NCBI GenBank assembly: GCA_028289605.1
Contig: JANQON010000009.1
Span: 372,001 to 436,000 of the forward strand
Direction of reading: 5' to 3'
Source: Hyphococcus sp.
Lineage (GTDB): Bacteria > Pseudomonadota > Alphaproteobacteria > Caulobacterales > Parvularculaceae
Length of the DNA: 64,000 bases
Part shown: positions 1-8,935 of the stretch, in pieces
How the letters are laid out: the number at the start of each line of letters is the position of its first letter
Numbering within the stretch: position 1 is the first letter of the stretch
Notes under the pieces: model-generated
Database searches by the model: none
What the model was told of the DNA's origin: nothing
The model's input: only the letters and a program-made list of their open reading frames with translations
Program-made: the position numbers and the translations under genes

Positions 1-804
1 TGCAGACTTTGCACGGTTCGCCGCCTCTGCTTCGTGCAGCGCCTGTTCGAGATCCGCCGTCCGTTGCGCAACTGTCTCTTCAAGATCTTCGTCGCGCCGT
101 TGAATTTCGTCGAGCATGGCGTTGAAGCCGTCCGCGAGCCGGCCGGCTTCGTCATACGACTTTTTTGACGCGCGGAGACGATAGTCTTTGCGCTCGCGCA
201 CCTCTTCCATTGTCCCGACAACTTCACGGACGGGTTGCACCAATCCATGGGCGGTAACGCGCGATAGAATGTACGCAGCTGTAAAACCAATGATCAGAAC
301 GGTGCCGAGAAGCTCGATATAGCGAGCGATTGTCGCGTGCAGGCGGTTAAAAGAGGAATTGAGACTTAAATAGCCGACAATTTCATTCTCGACTTTGATC
401 GGTGTCAGGACGATAACGCCTTCCGGCGTGACGACGCGCTCGATCTCGCCAGCCGGGCGGAATTGAAACTCGGATTGCCCGGACCTCGAATATGCGGCCA
501 ACAACTCCCCGTGCGCTGACCATAACGCAGCCGACCGCAGGTCCGGCAGCTGCGCCAATGTCTCCAGGTTTTCCTGGATCATCTTCTCATCTTCAAACAC
601 CACCGCCGCTGAAACGTTGGACGCCGTGATGACGGCCAGGTCCGCGCGCTCGCGCAACAGCTCGCGCTTGAACGACACATTTTCATTGAGCAACAACCCC
701 GCCGACATCAGACTTAGTGTCAGCGCCACGATCGATAGATTGGTGATCGTAATCTTCGACGCGATGCCCAATCGCTTCGCAGCGTTTGCAATCAGCCGGA
801 ACAC
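1..804 (-). CDS. CHASE8-HAMP sensor histidine kinase, N-terminal part (runs off window)
   Basis: This reading frame is open from a GTG at 804 to the window edge (268 codons). The start is supported by a GGGAGA ribosome site just upstream. The protein opens with a membrane segment (about residues 14-36). An extracytoplasmic region of about 120 residues follows and resembles the CHASE8 sensor domain (ITASNVSAAVVFEDEKMIQE). Then come a second membrane segment, a HAMP linker (about 185-240) and a coiled coil reading VAQRTADLEQALHEAEAANRAKSA. That coiled coil normally runs straight into a HisKA domain, so the catalytic part lies beyond the window. It is most likely a membrane sensor kinase, perhaps hybrid. 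The stimulus is unknown. Seen: membrane segments, HAMP and linker. Inferred: kinase activity. Confidence 0.8.
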   Translation of the reverse strand, partial: MFRLIANAAKRLGIASKITITNLSIVALTLSLMSAGLLLNENVSFKRELLRERADLAVITASNVSAAVVFEDEKMIQENLETLAQLPDLRSAALWSAHGELLAAYSRSGQSEFQFRPAGEIERVVTPEGVIVLTPIKVENEIVGYLSLNSSFNRLHATIARYIELLGTVLIIGFTAAYILSRVTAHGLVQPVREVVGTMEEVRERKDYRLRASKKSYDEAGRLADGFNAMLDEIQRRDEDLEETVAQRTADLEQALHEAEAANRAKSA

Positions 805-1110
805 TGAAGCTCTCCCACACAACTCGCGCCTCGGTAGTGTCTTTTAGTAAGAATTTGTAAACGGCGTCTTTAAGCGTGAGCGCTTGCGGAAGAATTCTCT
901 TGTGGCCGGGGTCCTGGCGATGGGGCGCATCACTCAAGTCTTAACGCTGTGGCAAGCTATTGATGTCCGCCACGGCGATGTTGCGCCGCCGTACCCGGTT
1001 TCGGCGCTGAACCGCGCCGCCGGGCCGTCTAGATCAGCGCCGCTTGACAAAGCTCACCGAGACAGGTCGCATAGCCCATCTGACGCGCTTTGCGAGGGTG
1101 GGAGGTCAGC
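805..1110. other. Intergenic region between divergent genes
   Basis: About 300 bases separate the divergent sensor kinase and metallophosphoesterase genes. Promoters for both should lie here. I see no convincing hairpin, repeat or RNA gene; short open frames in it lack coding character. Confidence 0.4.
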
Positions 1111-2202
1111 ATGTCAGCCAATTGGATTCGCGTTTGCCTGGTCGCTGCGGCTCTTATTGTATTTCCGGGCGGTTCTGCTGCGGGTGATTCCGTCCCGAGC
1201 GCCCCGCGTGTTGTCGCCGTAGGCGATATTCATGGCGACTACGACGCATTTCGAACTATTCTGTCAGCGTCCGGCGTATCTGAGTCGCGCGGCCGCTGGA
1301 CAGGAGGAGATACGATCCTGGTGCAGATGGGCGACCTCGCCGATCGCGGCCCGGATTCGCGCAAGATCATCCGTGAACTGCAACGTTTGCAAAAGCGCGC
1401 CGCCAAACAAGGCGGAAAGGTCATTGTATTGGTGGGGAACCACGAAGCCATGAACATGACCGGCGATTTGCGCTACGTGCACCCCGGCGAATACGAGGCG
1501 TTCAAGGATCGCAATTCCGAGCGCCGCCGCGCACAACTTTTTGACGCAAACCGGGAGCTCATTGAAACCTCTTACCTTGAACGCGATCCATCGCTTTCGA
1601 GCGACGCGATTCGGGAAGCATGGTACGCGGAATGGCCGCTTGGCAGAATCGCCCACCAACGCGCCTGGGCGCCGGACGGCGAGATCGGAAGCTGGGTCGC
1701 AGCGAACCCGTCAGTCGTTCTGATCGGGGACAGCCTGTTCGTGCACGCCGGACTCAGCGCGGAATATGCGGGTTTTTCCGCCAACCAAATTAATGCGCGC
1801 GTGAGCGCCGCACTCTCCGCCCAGGATGGGTCGGTGGGGTCAGTCCTCTATGACGAACTGGGACCCTTATGGTACCGCGGCAACATCAGGCGGAAGGAAC
1901 CGTCGCCTGACGAATACGATGAGCAAGTCGGCGCCGACGCCGCGGAGCCGCGCCCGTCGATGCAGAACGAAATTGCAATCGTGTTGGCGGCCTATGATGC
2001 AAAGCGCCTCATTGTCGGGCACACGCCGAGCCTTGAAGGCGTGCGAGCGTCCCTGGGCGGACGCGTCATCCAGATCGATACGGGCGCGTCGGCATATTAT
2101 GGCGGCCCACCTGCATATCTTGTGATCACTGGCGACACAGTCGTCGCCCACAACGTAGCAACCGGGGAGTCCAAAACAATCGTCAGCGACGGGAGCGACT
2201 AG
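1111..2202 (+). CDS. Secreted calcineurin-like metallophosphoesterase
   Basis: A protein of 363 residues with a signal peptide (about residues 1-24). The full set of metallophosphoesterase motifs follows: VGDIHGD (D39, H41), GDLADRGPDS (D75, R79) and GNHEAMN (N110, H111). Later come VHAGLS and a GHTP motif near the C-terminus. These bind the two catalytic metals in PPP/Shewanella-like protein phosphatases. It should therefore hydrolyse phosphoesters in the periplasm; whether protein, nucleotide or another substrate cannot be told. I chose the ATG at 1111 because GGGAGGT lies 7 bases upstream; the frame could extend to a TTG at 1090, but that would spoil the signal peptide. The next gene starts directly after its TAG, so the two are probably translated together. 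Confidence 0.85.
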   Translation: MSANWIRVCLVAAALIVFPGGSAAGDSVPSAPRVVAVGDIHGDYDAFRTILSASGVSESRGRWTGGDTILVQMGDLADRGPDSRKIIRELQRLQKRAAKQGGKVIVLVGNHEAMNMTGDLRYVHPGEYEAFKDRNSERRRAQLFDANRELIETSYLERDPSLSSDAIREAWYAEWPLGRIAHQRAWAPDGEIGSWVAANPSVVLIGDSLFVHAGLSAEYAGFSANQINARVSAALSAQDGSVGSVLYDELGPLWYRGNIRRKEPSPDEYDEQVGADAAEPRPSMQNEIAIVLAAYDAKRLIVGHTPSLEGVRASLGGRVIQIDTGASAYYGGPPAYLVITGDTVVAHNVATGESKTIVSDGSD

Positions 2203-3246
2203 ATGCTTTTGCGCGCTGTCTCCGCCGTCGCCATGCTTTTTATCCTGCCAAACGCAGTTGCAAAAGAGCCAAAGCCCTTGTTTGCAGATGACCAGGTCAT
2301 CAAACTCAAAATCTCCGCTCCCATTGACAAAATCGCCCGCAAAGCGCGGACGTCAACGGACCCGTATGATGCAACCCTGACATTGCTTGGCGAAGATCAG
2401 GAAATTCGTGAAATCCTGTTGTCGGCGCGCGGTAATTCACGGCGGCGCCCTGAAGTCTGCTCCTTTCCGCCCCTTCGCATTGAATTCAAACAAAAGCCGG
2501 AAGATGAGTCCTTTTTTGACGGCCAGAAACGTCTGAAGCTCGTCACGCATTGCAAGCGGTCGCCGCGTTATCAGCAGTATTATTTGCGCGAGTACGCCGC
2601 TTACAAACTGATGAATGTCGTCACGCCGTTCAGCCTGAATGCAAGGCTTGCTGAAATCGAGTATGTTGATTCAGATCGCAACAAGTCTGTCATTACGCGG
2701 TACGGATTTCTGATTGAAGACACAGACGACGCAGCCAAGCGCAATGGATTTGTAGAAGTCGATATTCCTGACATCAATCCCGAACAACTCAGCCCGGTCC
2801 ACGCTGCGCGCTATGCTATGTTTCAGTACATGATTGGAAATCTCGACTGGTCCATGCACGCCGGACCCGACGGCAAGGACTGCTGTCACAACACCAAGCT
2901 TGTCGGCCCTGTCGACGCCGCGGCGGGTGATCTCATACCCATTGCTTATGATTTCGACTATTCGGGATTCGTCGACACGCCTTACGCCGTACCGCCAGAC
3001 AACGTGAAGGTGAAGACTGTTCGCACCCGGCGTTATCGCGGTTTTTGCCGACATAATGAGTTCGCAATCGCTGCAGCGGCCGACTTCCGCGGCAATCAGG
3101 AAAGGTTCATGAGCGTCATTGAGGCCGTGGAAGGCCTGGACGACCGATCAAAAAGCCGCACAACGCGTTTCTTGAGCGCATTCTTTGAGCACATAGCGAC
3201 GGATGAAACAGTTGATGGAAAACTACTGCGCACCTGCCGCAAGTGA
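2203..3246 (+). CDS. Secreted CotH-like protein of unknown function
   Basis: A 347-residue protein with a signal peptide (cleavage near residue 20, after NAVA). The ATG abuts the stop codon of the metallophosphoesterase gene, which suggests translational coupling. The middle contains ARGNSRRRPEVCSFPP followed by KRLKLVTHC, then REYAAYKLMN and later IAYDFDYSGFV. This order (a GNS-type loop, a beta strand of basic residues, then a D-F-D motif) recalls spore-coat CotH atypical kinases. The resemblance is distant and the usual CotH catalytic signature is not clearly complete. Several cysteines (CSFPP, THC, CCHN, GFCRH, RTCRK) could form disulfides in the periplasm. I regard the fold as suggestive and the function as unknown. 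Confidence 0.6.
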   Translation: MLLRAVSAVAMLFILPNAVAKEPKPLFADDQVIKLKISAPIDKIARKARTSTDPYDATLTLLGEDQEIREILLSARGNSRRRPEVCSFPPLRIEFKQKPEDESFFDGQKRLKLVTHCKRSPRYQQYYLREYAAYKLMNVVTPFSLNARLAEIEYVDSDRNKSVITRYGFLIEDTDDAAKRNGFVEVDIPDINPEQLSPVHAARYAMFQYMIGNLDWSMHAGPDGKDCCHNTKLVGPVDAAAGDLIPIAYDFDYSGFVDTPYAVPPDNVKVKTVRTRRYRGFCRHNEFAIAAAADFRGNQERFMSVIEAVEGLDDRSKSRTTRFLSAFFEHIATDETVDGKLLRTCRK

Positions 3247-3260
3247 GTGGTGCGCCCCGG

Positions 3261-4067
3261 CTATTGCATATAATCATAAACCGTGATGGCGCCGGCGCCG
3301 CGCGTCGCGCCTTCATCGGCGATCAGAACGGCGCCGGACGGCGTCACAGTGATCCCTTCTGATTGCGCATGCATTGACTGCGAGAGCCGAATCCGGCGCT
3401 TGAAACGGCCGTTTTCATCAAACACGTAAACAATACGCGACCGCGATGAGACGATCCAAATCGACTTCGTCTCAGCATCCCATTCGATCCCCGCAGGCCG
3501 GAATGCATCACGCTCAGACGACGGTAAAAAGTCGCGAAAATTGACTGCTAACGCAGGACTGGTCTGAGGCATTCGCTCATTCAAGCTCCAGCGAAAAATA
3601 ACAAGCTGGCTTTCCCGGTCGCGTTTGTTGCTTCGTTTACAAAGGACAAAAAACTCGCCCGGCGCAGGCGCCCTCGACAATCCCTCCACCTCGCAGGCGT
3701 CTCCCGCGCCGGTGTCATAGATATTGTATCGTACTCTGTCGCGATGCTCGCCGATTTCCGCTTCGAACAGAAGCCCGGTGCTGGTGACAAGGTATATGCG
3801 GCCGTCATAGACGGCGATGCCTTCGAAGTCTCCCTTCTTCGTCGGGTCGCCCAGTGCAAAAGCCCGCACCGGCTCGCCGTTCGATATGTCGACTTCATAA
3901 ACAATTGCGAATTCGTCGTTATGCGCGAATACAGTTGTATCGGACGCGGCGGCGAGCCCTGAAATCTCAACGAGACCTTTGGGCAGCAACACCTGTCGCG
4001 GCGCGTCCTGCGCCGCGGCGGCGCCGGCGCACAGGACGATTACCGCAAGCAAGAATGCGACTGGCAC
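3261..4067 (-). CDS. Exported beta-propeller, SdiA-regulated-type
   Basis: A 268-residue protein with a signal peptide (about residues 1-19, ending AAAAQD) and a GTG start. The body is a run of propeller strands such as EISGLAAASDTTVFAHNDE, KKGDFEGIAVYDGRIYLVTS and EGITVTPSGAVLIADEG. The motif order (EISGLA, DFEGIA, DACEVEGL, PAGIEW, SEGITV) is typical of the SdiA-regulated / esterase-like phytase propeller family. The upstream DUF4956 gene ends in TAA directly followed by this GTG, so they form an operon. Substrate is unknown; phosphoester or calcium binding would be possible for the family but no catalytic residues are assigned here. Confidence 0.7.
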   Translation of the reverse strand: MPVAFLLAVIVLCAGAAAAQDAPRQVLLPKGLVEISGLAAASDTTVFAHNDEFAIVYEVDISNGEPVRAFALGDPTKKGDFEGIAVYDGRIYLVTSTGLLFEAEIGEHRDRVRYNIYDTGAGDACEVEGLSRAPAPGEFFVLCKRSNKRDRESQLVIFRWSLNERMPQTSPALAVNFRDFLPSSERDAFRPAGIEWDAETKSIWIVSSRSRIVYVFDENGRFKRRIRLSQSMHAQSEGITVTPSGAVLIADEGATRGAGAITVYDYMQ

Positions 4068-4721
4068 TTACTGAGTCTCCTTCGCCGGTTCGTCATTCGT
4101 CCGTCCGCCATGGGTTTTGCGCATGTAGCGGTGCGTTCCCTTTTTGGCGCCGTAGTCAGTTATCCATAGCGCCAAGAACACGTAGTTGAACGCCATGGAC
4201 ATAACGATCGCGATTTCCATGGCGCCGATGCCTGCGGAAAGACCGATTCCGATTGCGAGAAGAATATAGAGCGCATCGCCGGAGCTTTTGAGCGTATTGC
4301 GAAACCTTACGCCGCCGACAATACCTGCCAGTGAGAACGCCAACGCAAGAGAGTTGTGGACAATGATGACGATGCTTGTGACGGCGATAGGCAGGACAAT
4401 GATCGTTTCAACAAGAGACTGATCGTACTCGTCGCGCTTACGGATCGCCATATAAGTCCAGCTCACAGGAATGATCGTAAGCAGCGCGCCTGCAACCGCG
4501 ATGAAGAGCCAGACCAGGCTGTCGCCAAGATTGGCGACGCGGGTTGCGCCGATCTCAATCGATTCAAATGGATCGTCGCTCGGACCGCTGAGCAGCGTCT
4601 CGGCGCCGCCGATCGGCAGAAACTCCTGCAGACCGGGAGACAGGGTCACCGCTGAATAGACCACGCCGGTGACGCACAAATAGTAAAGCGTCAACCGGAT
4701 GAATAATCGTAAGGCCCGCAT
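4068..4721 (-). CDS. DUF4956 family membrane protein
   Basis: A 217-residue integral membrane protein. One N-terminal membrane segment is followed by a periplasmic stretch (about 30-70). Three or four further segments follow, including VWLFIAVAGALLTIIPVSW. The conserved signature is HNSLALAFSLAGIVGGVRFR followed by LYILLAIGIGLSAGIG, which matches DUF4956 (R-F-R then a D-x-x-Y-I-x-L-A-I-G-I-G-L motif). In other bacteria DUF4956 genes often sit beside VTC-type polyphosphate polymerases and CotH proteins. Here a CotH-like gene is close by but no VTC gene is seen. It is the first gene of a two-gene operon with the propeller gene downstream. Confidence 0.75.
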   Translation of the reverse strand: MRALRLFIRLTLYYLCVTGVVYSAVTLSPGLQEFLPIGGAETLLSGPSDDPFESIEIGATRVANLGDSLVWLFIAVAGALLTIIPVSWTYMAIRKRDEYDQSLVETIIVLPIAVTSIVIIVHNSLALAFSLAGIVGGVRFRNTLKSSGDALYILLAIGIGLSAGIGAMEIAIVMSMAFNYVFLALWITDYGAKKGTHRYMRKTHGGRTNDEPAKETQ

Positions 4722-5251
4722 GAACTCTCCCCGCCATGGTCAGGTTAGCGGCGGACCTTACGCCGAACTGCGCGCTGAAGAAAGCGCTAAGCGCTCTCGG
4801 CCTGAGCCACGGCGTCGAGAGGCTTCTGAACTGTCCGTTGGGCCGCATTTATGCGCAGCCGGGGGCTTGTGCGGCTTTTTCATCGGCGGACTGAGAGCCG
4901 CCCGGACGCATTTGCCTTTCCGTTGATGCGGGCCAGGACCTTTCCGCCGGCAAAATTATGAAAGCGCTCAAAAATTCGGTGCGGAGACGGCGACGAATTT
5001 CGTTCGCCCAGGATACTCGAACCGGCACGTCGTCAAAAGCCTGCATCTGCGCCGTCCAGGTTACTCAATTGCACGACCGCAACGGGTCATGCAAGGTGCT
5101 CTGTATACTTCCTAATCGAAGCCACGGCTCGTTATCAGCCGCAGGCGCGTGGATCGCCAACCTCGGCGCAAGTCTCTTGGTTTGGTCGATGGACGAGACC
5201 GGCGAATTCACATAGCGTCCCTGCTGTGTTCATCCAATCGAAAGGCAGCGA
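4722..5251. other. Intergenic region without recognised gene
   Basis: About 530 bases between divergent genes. Short open frames on both strands have no recognisable product and no good ribosome sites. A stretch near 5005-5030 looks a little like a tRNA T-arm on the minus strand but does not fold into a tRNA. It should hold promoters for the DUF4956 and GFA genes. Confidence 0.35.
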
Positions 5252-5662
5252 ATGTTCGAAGCTAAGTGTCCATGCGGCGAAGTCACCCTTCGCCTTCTAA
5301 ATGCGCCGGTGGGAGAGGTGTATAGCCATCGCGACGAGTGTCAGCGCGCCCACGGCGCCGCTTATGTTCTTCGCGCAATTTTCAACCGAAACGATGTCCT
5401 CGTCATTGGCGGCAACGTGAAATCATGGACAAACGGAGCGCGTCGCACGTTGATCTGCTCCTGCTGCGGCTCGCATATGTTCAGCGAAACGGACGGTTCG
5501 CCCTTTCGCGACGTCAATGCGGGAAACTTTCCGGAGGGGCGGTTTAATCCGACAGCCCATATTCATTGCAAATACGCTGTCGCAAAGATCGCCGACGCCC
5601 TGCCCCACTTCGCCGATATTCCGTCTGAATTCGGCGGATCCGGAGACGTTATGGATTGGTGA
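5252..5662 (+). CDS. GFA/CENP-V-fold zinc-binding protein
   Basis: A 136-residue protein with the layout of the glutathione-dependent formaldehyde-activating (GFA) family. An N-terminal C-x-C (C6, C8, KCPCGEV) is followed by a DECQRAHGAAY segment (C30) and a second metal site LICSCCGSHMF (C69, C71, C72). In typical members the middle motif reads C-H-C-x-x-C; here the first two cysteines are replaced (SHRDEC), so the catalytic zinc site may be altered. Despite the family name most members have no proven role in formaldehyde metabolism. The gene stands alone. Confidence 0.7.
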   Translation: MFEAKCPCGEVTLRLLNAPVGEVYSHRDECQRAHGAAYVLRAIFNRNDVLVIGGNVKSWTNGARRTLICSCCGSHMFSETDGSPFRDVNAGNFPEGRFNPTAHIHCKYAVAKIADALPHFADIPSEFGGSGDVMDW

Positions 5663-5969
5663 CGAGCGCCTCGAAAGGCGTGCAGATTTTGTGTACCCTT
5701 TTCGGGCCCAGTGTGACGCTGTCGCCGTGAATGCAGACGTTTGTTGGCTGCGCTTTTTGCGCGTCAGCTTATTCAATGGTCGCTACTGCTGAATTCCTGC
5801 AGGTTTTTTCGTCGCCCGGGGCCTCATTCAAAAATCTGCAGACAATATGCAAAAGATAACAATGCAATACTTTGTTAAATTCTGTTTACGAATAGTTTTT
5901 ATAAAATTTTAGAATAATTCCGCGCAAATTCTCCCTACTTGGCGCGTCTTGCGTCCGGGAGGGAATATT
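5663..5969. promoter_or_regulatory. AT-rich leader upstream of the S8 peptidase operon
   Basis: About 300 bases, with a markedly AT-rich part at 5825-5930 (including TTTATAAAATTTTAGAATAA) that stands out from the GC-rich surroundings. It is the likely promoter region of the peptidase-kinase-receiver operon. No single promoter could be assigned with confidence. Confidence 0.4.
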
Positions 5970-8909
5970 ATGTTGCGTGCTTCCTACCTTCTTTCGACGG
6001 CGGCCCTGGCGATCGCTGTTTCATTCGGCGGCGCTAATGCGCAGGATCAAGCGACGTCTGACGGCGTCGCACACCCTTTCCGGGGTGATATCGATCCGTT
6101 TCGGGGCGACATCAATCCCTTCCGCGGCGACATAAACCCGTTCAGCGGCGACATTAATCCCATGCGGGGCGACATTAACCCGTTCCGAGGGGATATCGAT
6201 CCGTTTTACGGGGACGTTTCCCCGTTTTGGGGCGACATCAATCCTTTCTGGGGGGACATCAACCCGTTTCGCGGCGACATCGATCCGTTCTGGGGCGATA
6301 TCAATCCCTTCTACGGCGACATCAACCCGAACGCCGGCGATATACATCCGTTCACCGACGCCAGCATCATCGGCGACTATTGGCAGAATGCGGGGCCCTT
6401 GTGGGGGGACATCAACACCGCCTGGGCTGCGGCGGGCGATGACGACGATCAACTCCAACAGATAAGCCAGCAGCTGACGGTCATGTTCAATGACGCCCGT
6501 CTGGTTTGGGACCCGGCGGTGACGATGCGAACCGGCCAGAGTTTTGACGCGGCGTTCCTCAATCCGTTGCTCGCCGAGTACGGCATCGATCTGAACGACG
6601 ATGATTCGCTGGAGGAAATTGACGCCTACGCGCGTTCGGCGTTTTTCCTCGATTTTTACGACGGGCTGATGACTTATTCCGGTATGGATCTCGTCGACCA
6701 CTGGATGCCGGCGGTCAACTGGAGCCCGGCCATCACGCAGGATCAGGGCGAAGGTCACGATGCGATTGTCGGCCTGCTCGACACACGCATTTCTTCCAGT
6801 GACGACAATATCGCCTATCTCGTCAATGTCGGCGGATACCAGAACACCTCTCACGACCATGGCGCCGCCGTCGCCAGCCTGATCGCCGCCCGCCATGACG
6901 GCGAAGGCGTGATGGGCATTGCGCCGCGCGCGACAGTCTTGGCCTACAACCCGTTCGACGCGAGCGGCACCGCAAGTCTCGCCGACGTGACCACAGGCGT
7001 TCAGACGCTCTCGGCCTTGGGCGCAAACGTCGTCAACATGTCGCTCGGCTTTCCGGGATATGTGTTCAATCAGCAAATGGCGGACATCTTCACGGACGCG
7101 AGCATGCGTCCATATGACGACAACACCGTTTTTGTCATCGCTGCGGGCAATGACGGCGTCACGCAGATGTCCGACGTCAACTGGACGCCCGGCGCCGACG
7201 GCGACAATCTGATCTTTGTGGGGTCGGTCGACCCGACGAATACGATTTCGTTCTTCTCTAACCAGCCGGGCGAAGCCTGCCTTCTCGTCAACTCCGTGTG
7301 TAACGAAGCTGACAAGCTGAAATACCGGTTCGTTGTGGCGCCTGGCGAGCTGCTGCTCACATCCGACAACAATGGCGGTACGGCGCGCGTTTCCGGGACA
7401 TCGTTCGCGGCGCCTCTTGTCACCGGCGCCATCTCCCTCATTCACGATCGCTGGCCGTGGCTGCAGGAACGCGCCGACGTCACGACAAGGATTGTTCTCG
7501 AGACAGCGCAGGATCTCGGCGATCCGGGCGTTGACAGCGTGTATGGCTGGGGATTGCTAGACGTCGAAGCGGCGCAATCGCCTCTCAACTTCGACAATCT
7601 TTTCATTTACAAGCCGACCGCTCACGGATCGTACACAAGTCTATCGTCGAGCACGCTGCGCGACATGATCCTGACGCCGGGTCAGCTCAACCTTTGGGAA
7701 TCAGAAGGCGCAAGCATCGTTGCGATCGAGCAGATCGACGGGACGCACCGCGACTTCCGCATTCCGTTGAGCACCCTGCTCCACGGCGACTCCGGTACGT
7801 TTAACGGTCAAACTGAGCAGTATCAACGTCATGTGCAGGACCGTCTGATCGAATGGGCGAACGGCTCGAGCGGCCTGATGGCGTCCTTCGATGCGCCGGT
7901 CGCCCAGCAATTCGGCTGGTCGTTGTCGTTTGCGGCCGCGCCGGTGTCGCGCTTTACCCCGGTTGCACAGCGAAACCAGCCCTATGAGGCGCAATGGCGG
8001 CTGCAATCCAAGGATGGCCGCACCATTGTTCTGGGCGGCGACGGCGCGGGCGCCCTGTCGTTCATGTCGGGCAAAAACTTCGATCACTATACAGATTACG
8101 ACCCGGACCTGGGCGGCGTTAATCCGTTCCTGGGCATGGCGGCCGGCGGCGCATACGCGAACGCGGCGACGATGCTGACGCCCAAGCTGCAAGTCGGCCT
8201 TGGATTTGCGCAGGTGGAAAACCGCGACGCTTATGTCGAACCCAATAGCGGCGAACTCATCGATCTGCTGCCGACGATTGAATCCTATCAGGCGCAGGCC
8301 GTGACCATGAACGTGGTCTACGCCGCTGCGAAAAGCGTAACGCTCAACGCCTCGATGACCCGCCTGGACGAAGGCGCAAGCCTCCTCGGCGCACAAGGCG
8401 CCGGCGCTTTCGCCTTCAGCGACGGCGCTGCGACCAACTCGCTCACTCTCGGAGCGACCGTCGACGTTGATCAAAACTTCTCCGTATCCGCCTCAGCCAC
8501 AAGCGGCGTAACCACGGCGAACAGCGGTCTTGACCAGAGCATCGGCGTCGCAGACGGCGGGCTGGTTTCAACCGCATTCCAAATCACCGGGGCCGCCAAG
8601 CATGTGTTCCGCAAAAACGACAGCCTGCGGATGACTTTTGCGCAGCCGCTGCATGTCGAATCAGGCGCGCTGGAATACCAGTCCATTCAAGTCGTGGATC
8701 GCGCAACAGGGGAGCTCGGGTTGGCCAGTGAATTCTGGTCGCTCGGCGACGGCAGCCGACGACTGGTTGCCGAGGGGCAATACGCCGTGCCGGTGATGGA
8801 AGGCAGGGCCGAAGCCAGTCTGTACGGACGAACAGATGTGGGCGATGTCGATATAGGCGGGGTTTATGACACCTACGCCGGCGGCGTTCGCTTCAAGTTC
8901 GCATTTTAA
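5970..8909 (+). CDS. Secreted S8 (subtilisin-like) serine peptidase with heptapeptide repeats and barrel-like C-terminus
   Basis: A 979-residue protein. The start ATG at 5970 follows GGGAGGGA; a TTG at 5949 is in frame but has no ribosome site. Layout: a signal peptide (to about residue 25, ANAQD); 13 tandem heptapeptides of the NPFRGDI type (35-125); a helical segment; then a subtilisin domain. The catalytic residues are D271 (GLLDTR), H297 (HDHGAAVAS), N394 (IAAGNDG) and S478 (SGTSFAAP). After about residue 530 the remainder is beta-rich, alternating aromatic and small residues. It ends GGVRFKFAF, with the C-terminal phenylalanine usual for outer-membrane barrels, so an autotransporter-like arrangement is likely. 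The hybrid kinase starts 26 bases downstream. Seen: triad and repeats. Inferred: barrel and surface location. Confidence 0.85.
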   Translation: MLRASYLLSTAALAIAVSFGGANAQDQATSDGVAHPFRGDIDPFRGDINPFRGDINPFSGDINPMRGDINPFRGDIDPFYGDVSPFWGDINPFWGDINPFRGDIDPFWGDINPFYGDINPNAGDIHPFTDASIIGDYWQNAGPLWGDINTAWAAAGDDDDQLQQISQQLTVMFNDARLVWDPAVTMRTGQSFDAAFLNPLLAEYGIDLNDDDSLEEIDAYARSAFFLDFYDGLMTYSGMDLVDHWMPAVNWSPAITQDQGEGHDAIVGLLDTRISSSDDNIAYLVNVGGYQNTSHDHGAAVASLIAARHDGEGVMGIAPRATVLAYNPFDASGTASLADVTTGVQTLSALGANVVNMSLGFPGYVFNQQMADIFTDASMRPYDDNTVFVIAAGNDGVTQMSDVNWTPGADGDNLIFVGSVDPTNTISFFSNQPGEACLLVNSVCNEADKLKYRFVVAPGELLLTSDNNGGTARVSGTSFAAPLVTGAISLIHDRWPWLQERADVTTRIVLETAQDLGDPGVDSVYGWGLLDVEAAQSPLNFDNLFIYKPTAHGSYTSLSSSTLRDMILTPGQLNLWESEGASIVAIEQIDGTHRDFRIPLSTLLHGDSGTFNGQTEQYQRHVQDRLIEWANGSSGLMASFDAPVAQQFGWSLSFAAAPVSRFTPVAQRNQPYEAQWRLQSKDGRTIVLGGDGAGALSFMSGKNFDHYTDYDPDLGGVNPFLGMAAGGAYANAATMLTPKLQVGLGFAQVENRDAYVEPNSGELIDLLPTIESYQAQAVTMNVVYAAAKSVTLNASMTRLDEGASLLGAQGAGAFAFSDGAATNSLTLGATVDVDQNFSVSASATSGVTTANSGLDQSIGVADGGLVSTAFQITGAAKHVFRKNDSLRMTFAQPLHVESGALEYQSIQVVDRATGELGLASEFWSLGDGSRRLVAEGQYAVPVMEGRAEASLYGRTDVGDVDIGGVYDTYAGGVRFKFAF
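6072..6344 (+). repeat. 13 tandem 21-bp repeats encoding (N/D/H)PFxGD(I/V)
   Basis: Exactly 13 units of 21 bases without any length variation. They encode heptapeptides such as HPFRGDI, DPFRGDI, NPFSGDI, NPMRGDI, DPFYGDV, SPFWGDI and NPNAGDI. P-F and G-D are nearly fixed; the residue between them varies (R, S, Y, W). DNA-level divergence between units argues for selection on the peptide pattern. The variable aromatic or arginine position suggests a repeated binding surface, possibly a pro-region or linker. Confidence 0.9.
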
Positions 8910-8935
8910 TCGTGTCGGAAGAGATTGGGCGTATC

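Noticed and set aside
4995-5080. Sequence on the minus strand resembling a tRNA T-arm (GGTTCGAGT)
   Set aside because: No matching T-stem, acceptor stem or anticodon arm can be drawn.
6021-7445. Long minus-strand open frame (474 codons) opposite the S8 peptidase
   Set aside because: Shadow of the repeat-rich peptidase gene; the plus-strand protein has the full catalytic triad.
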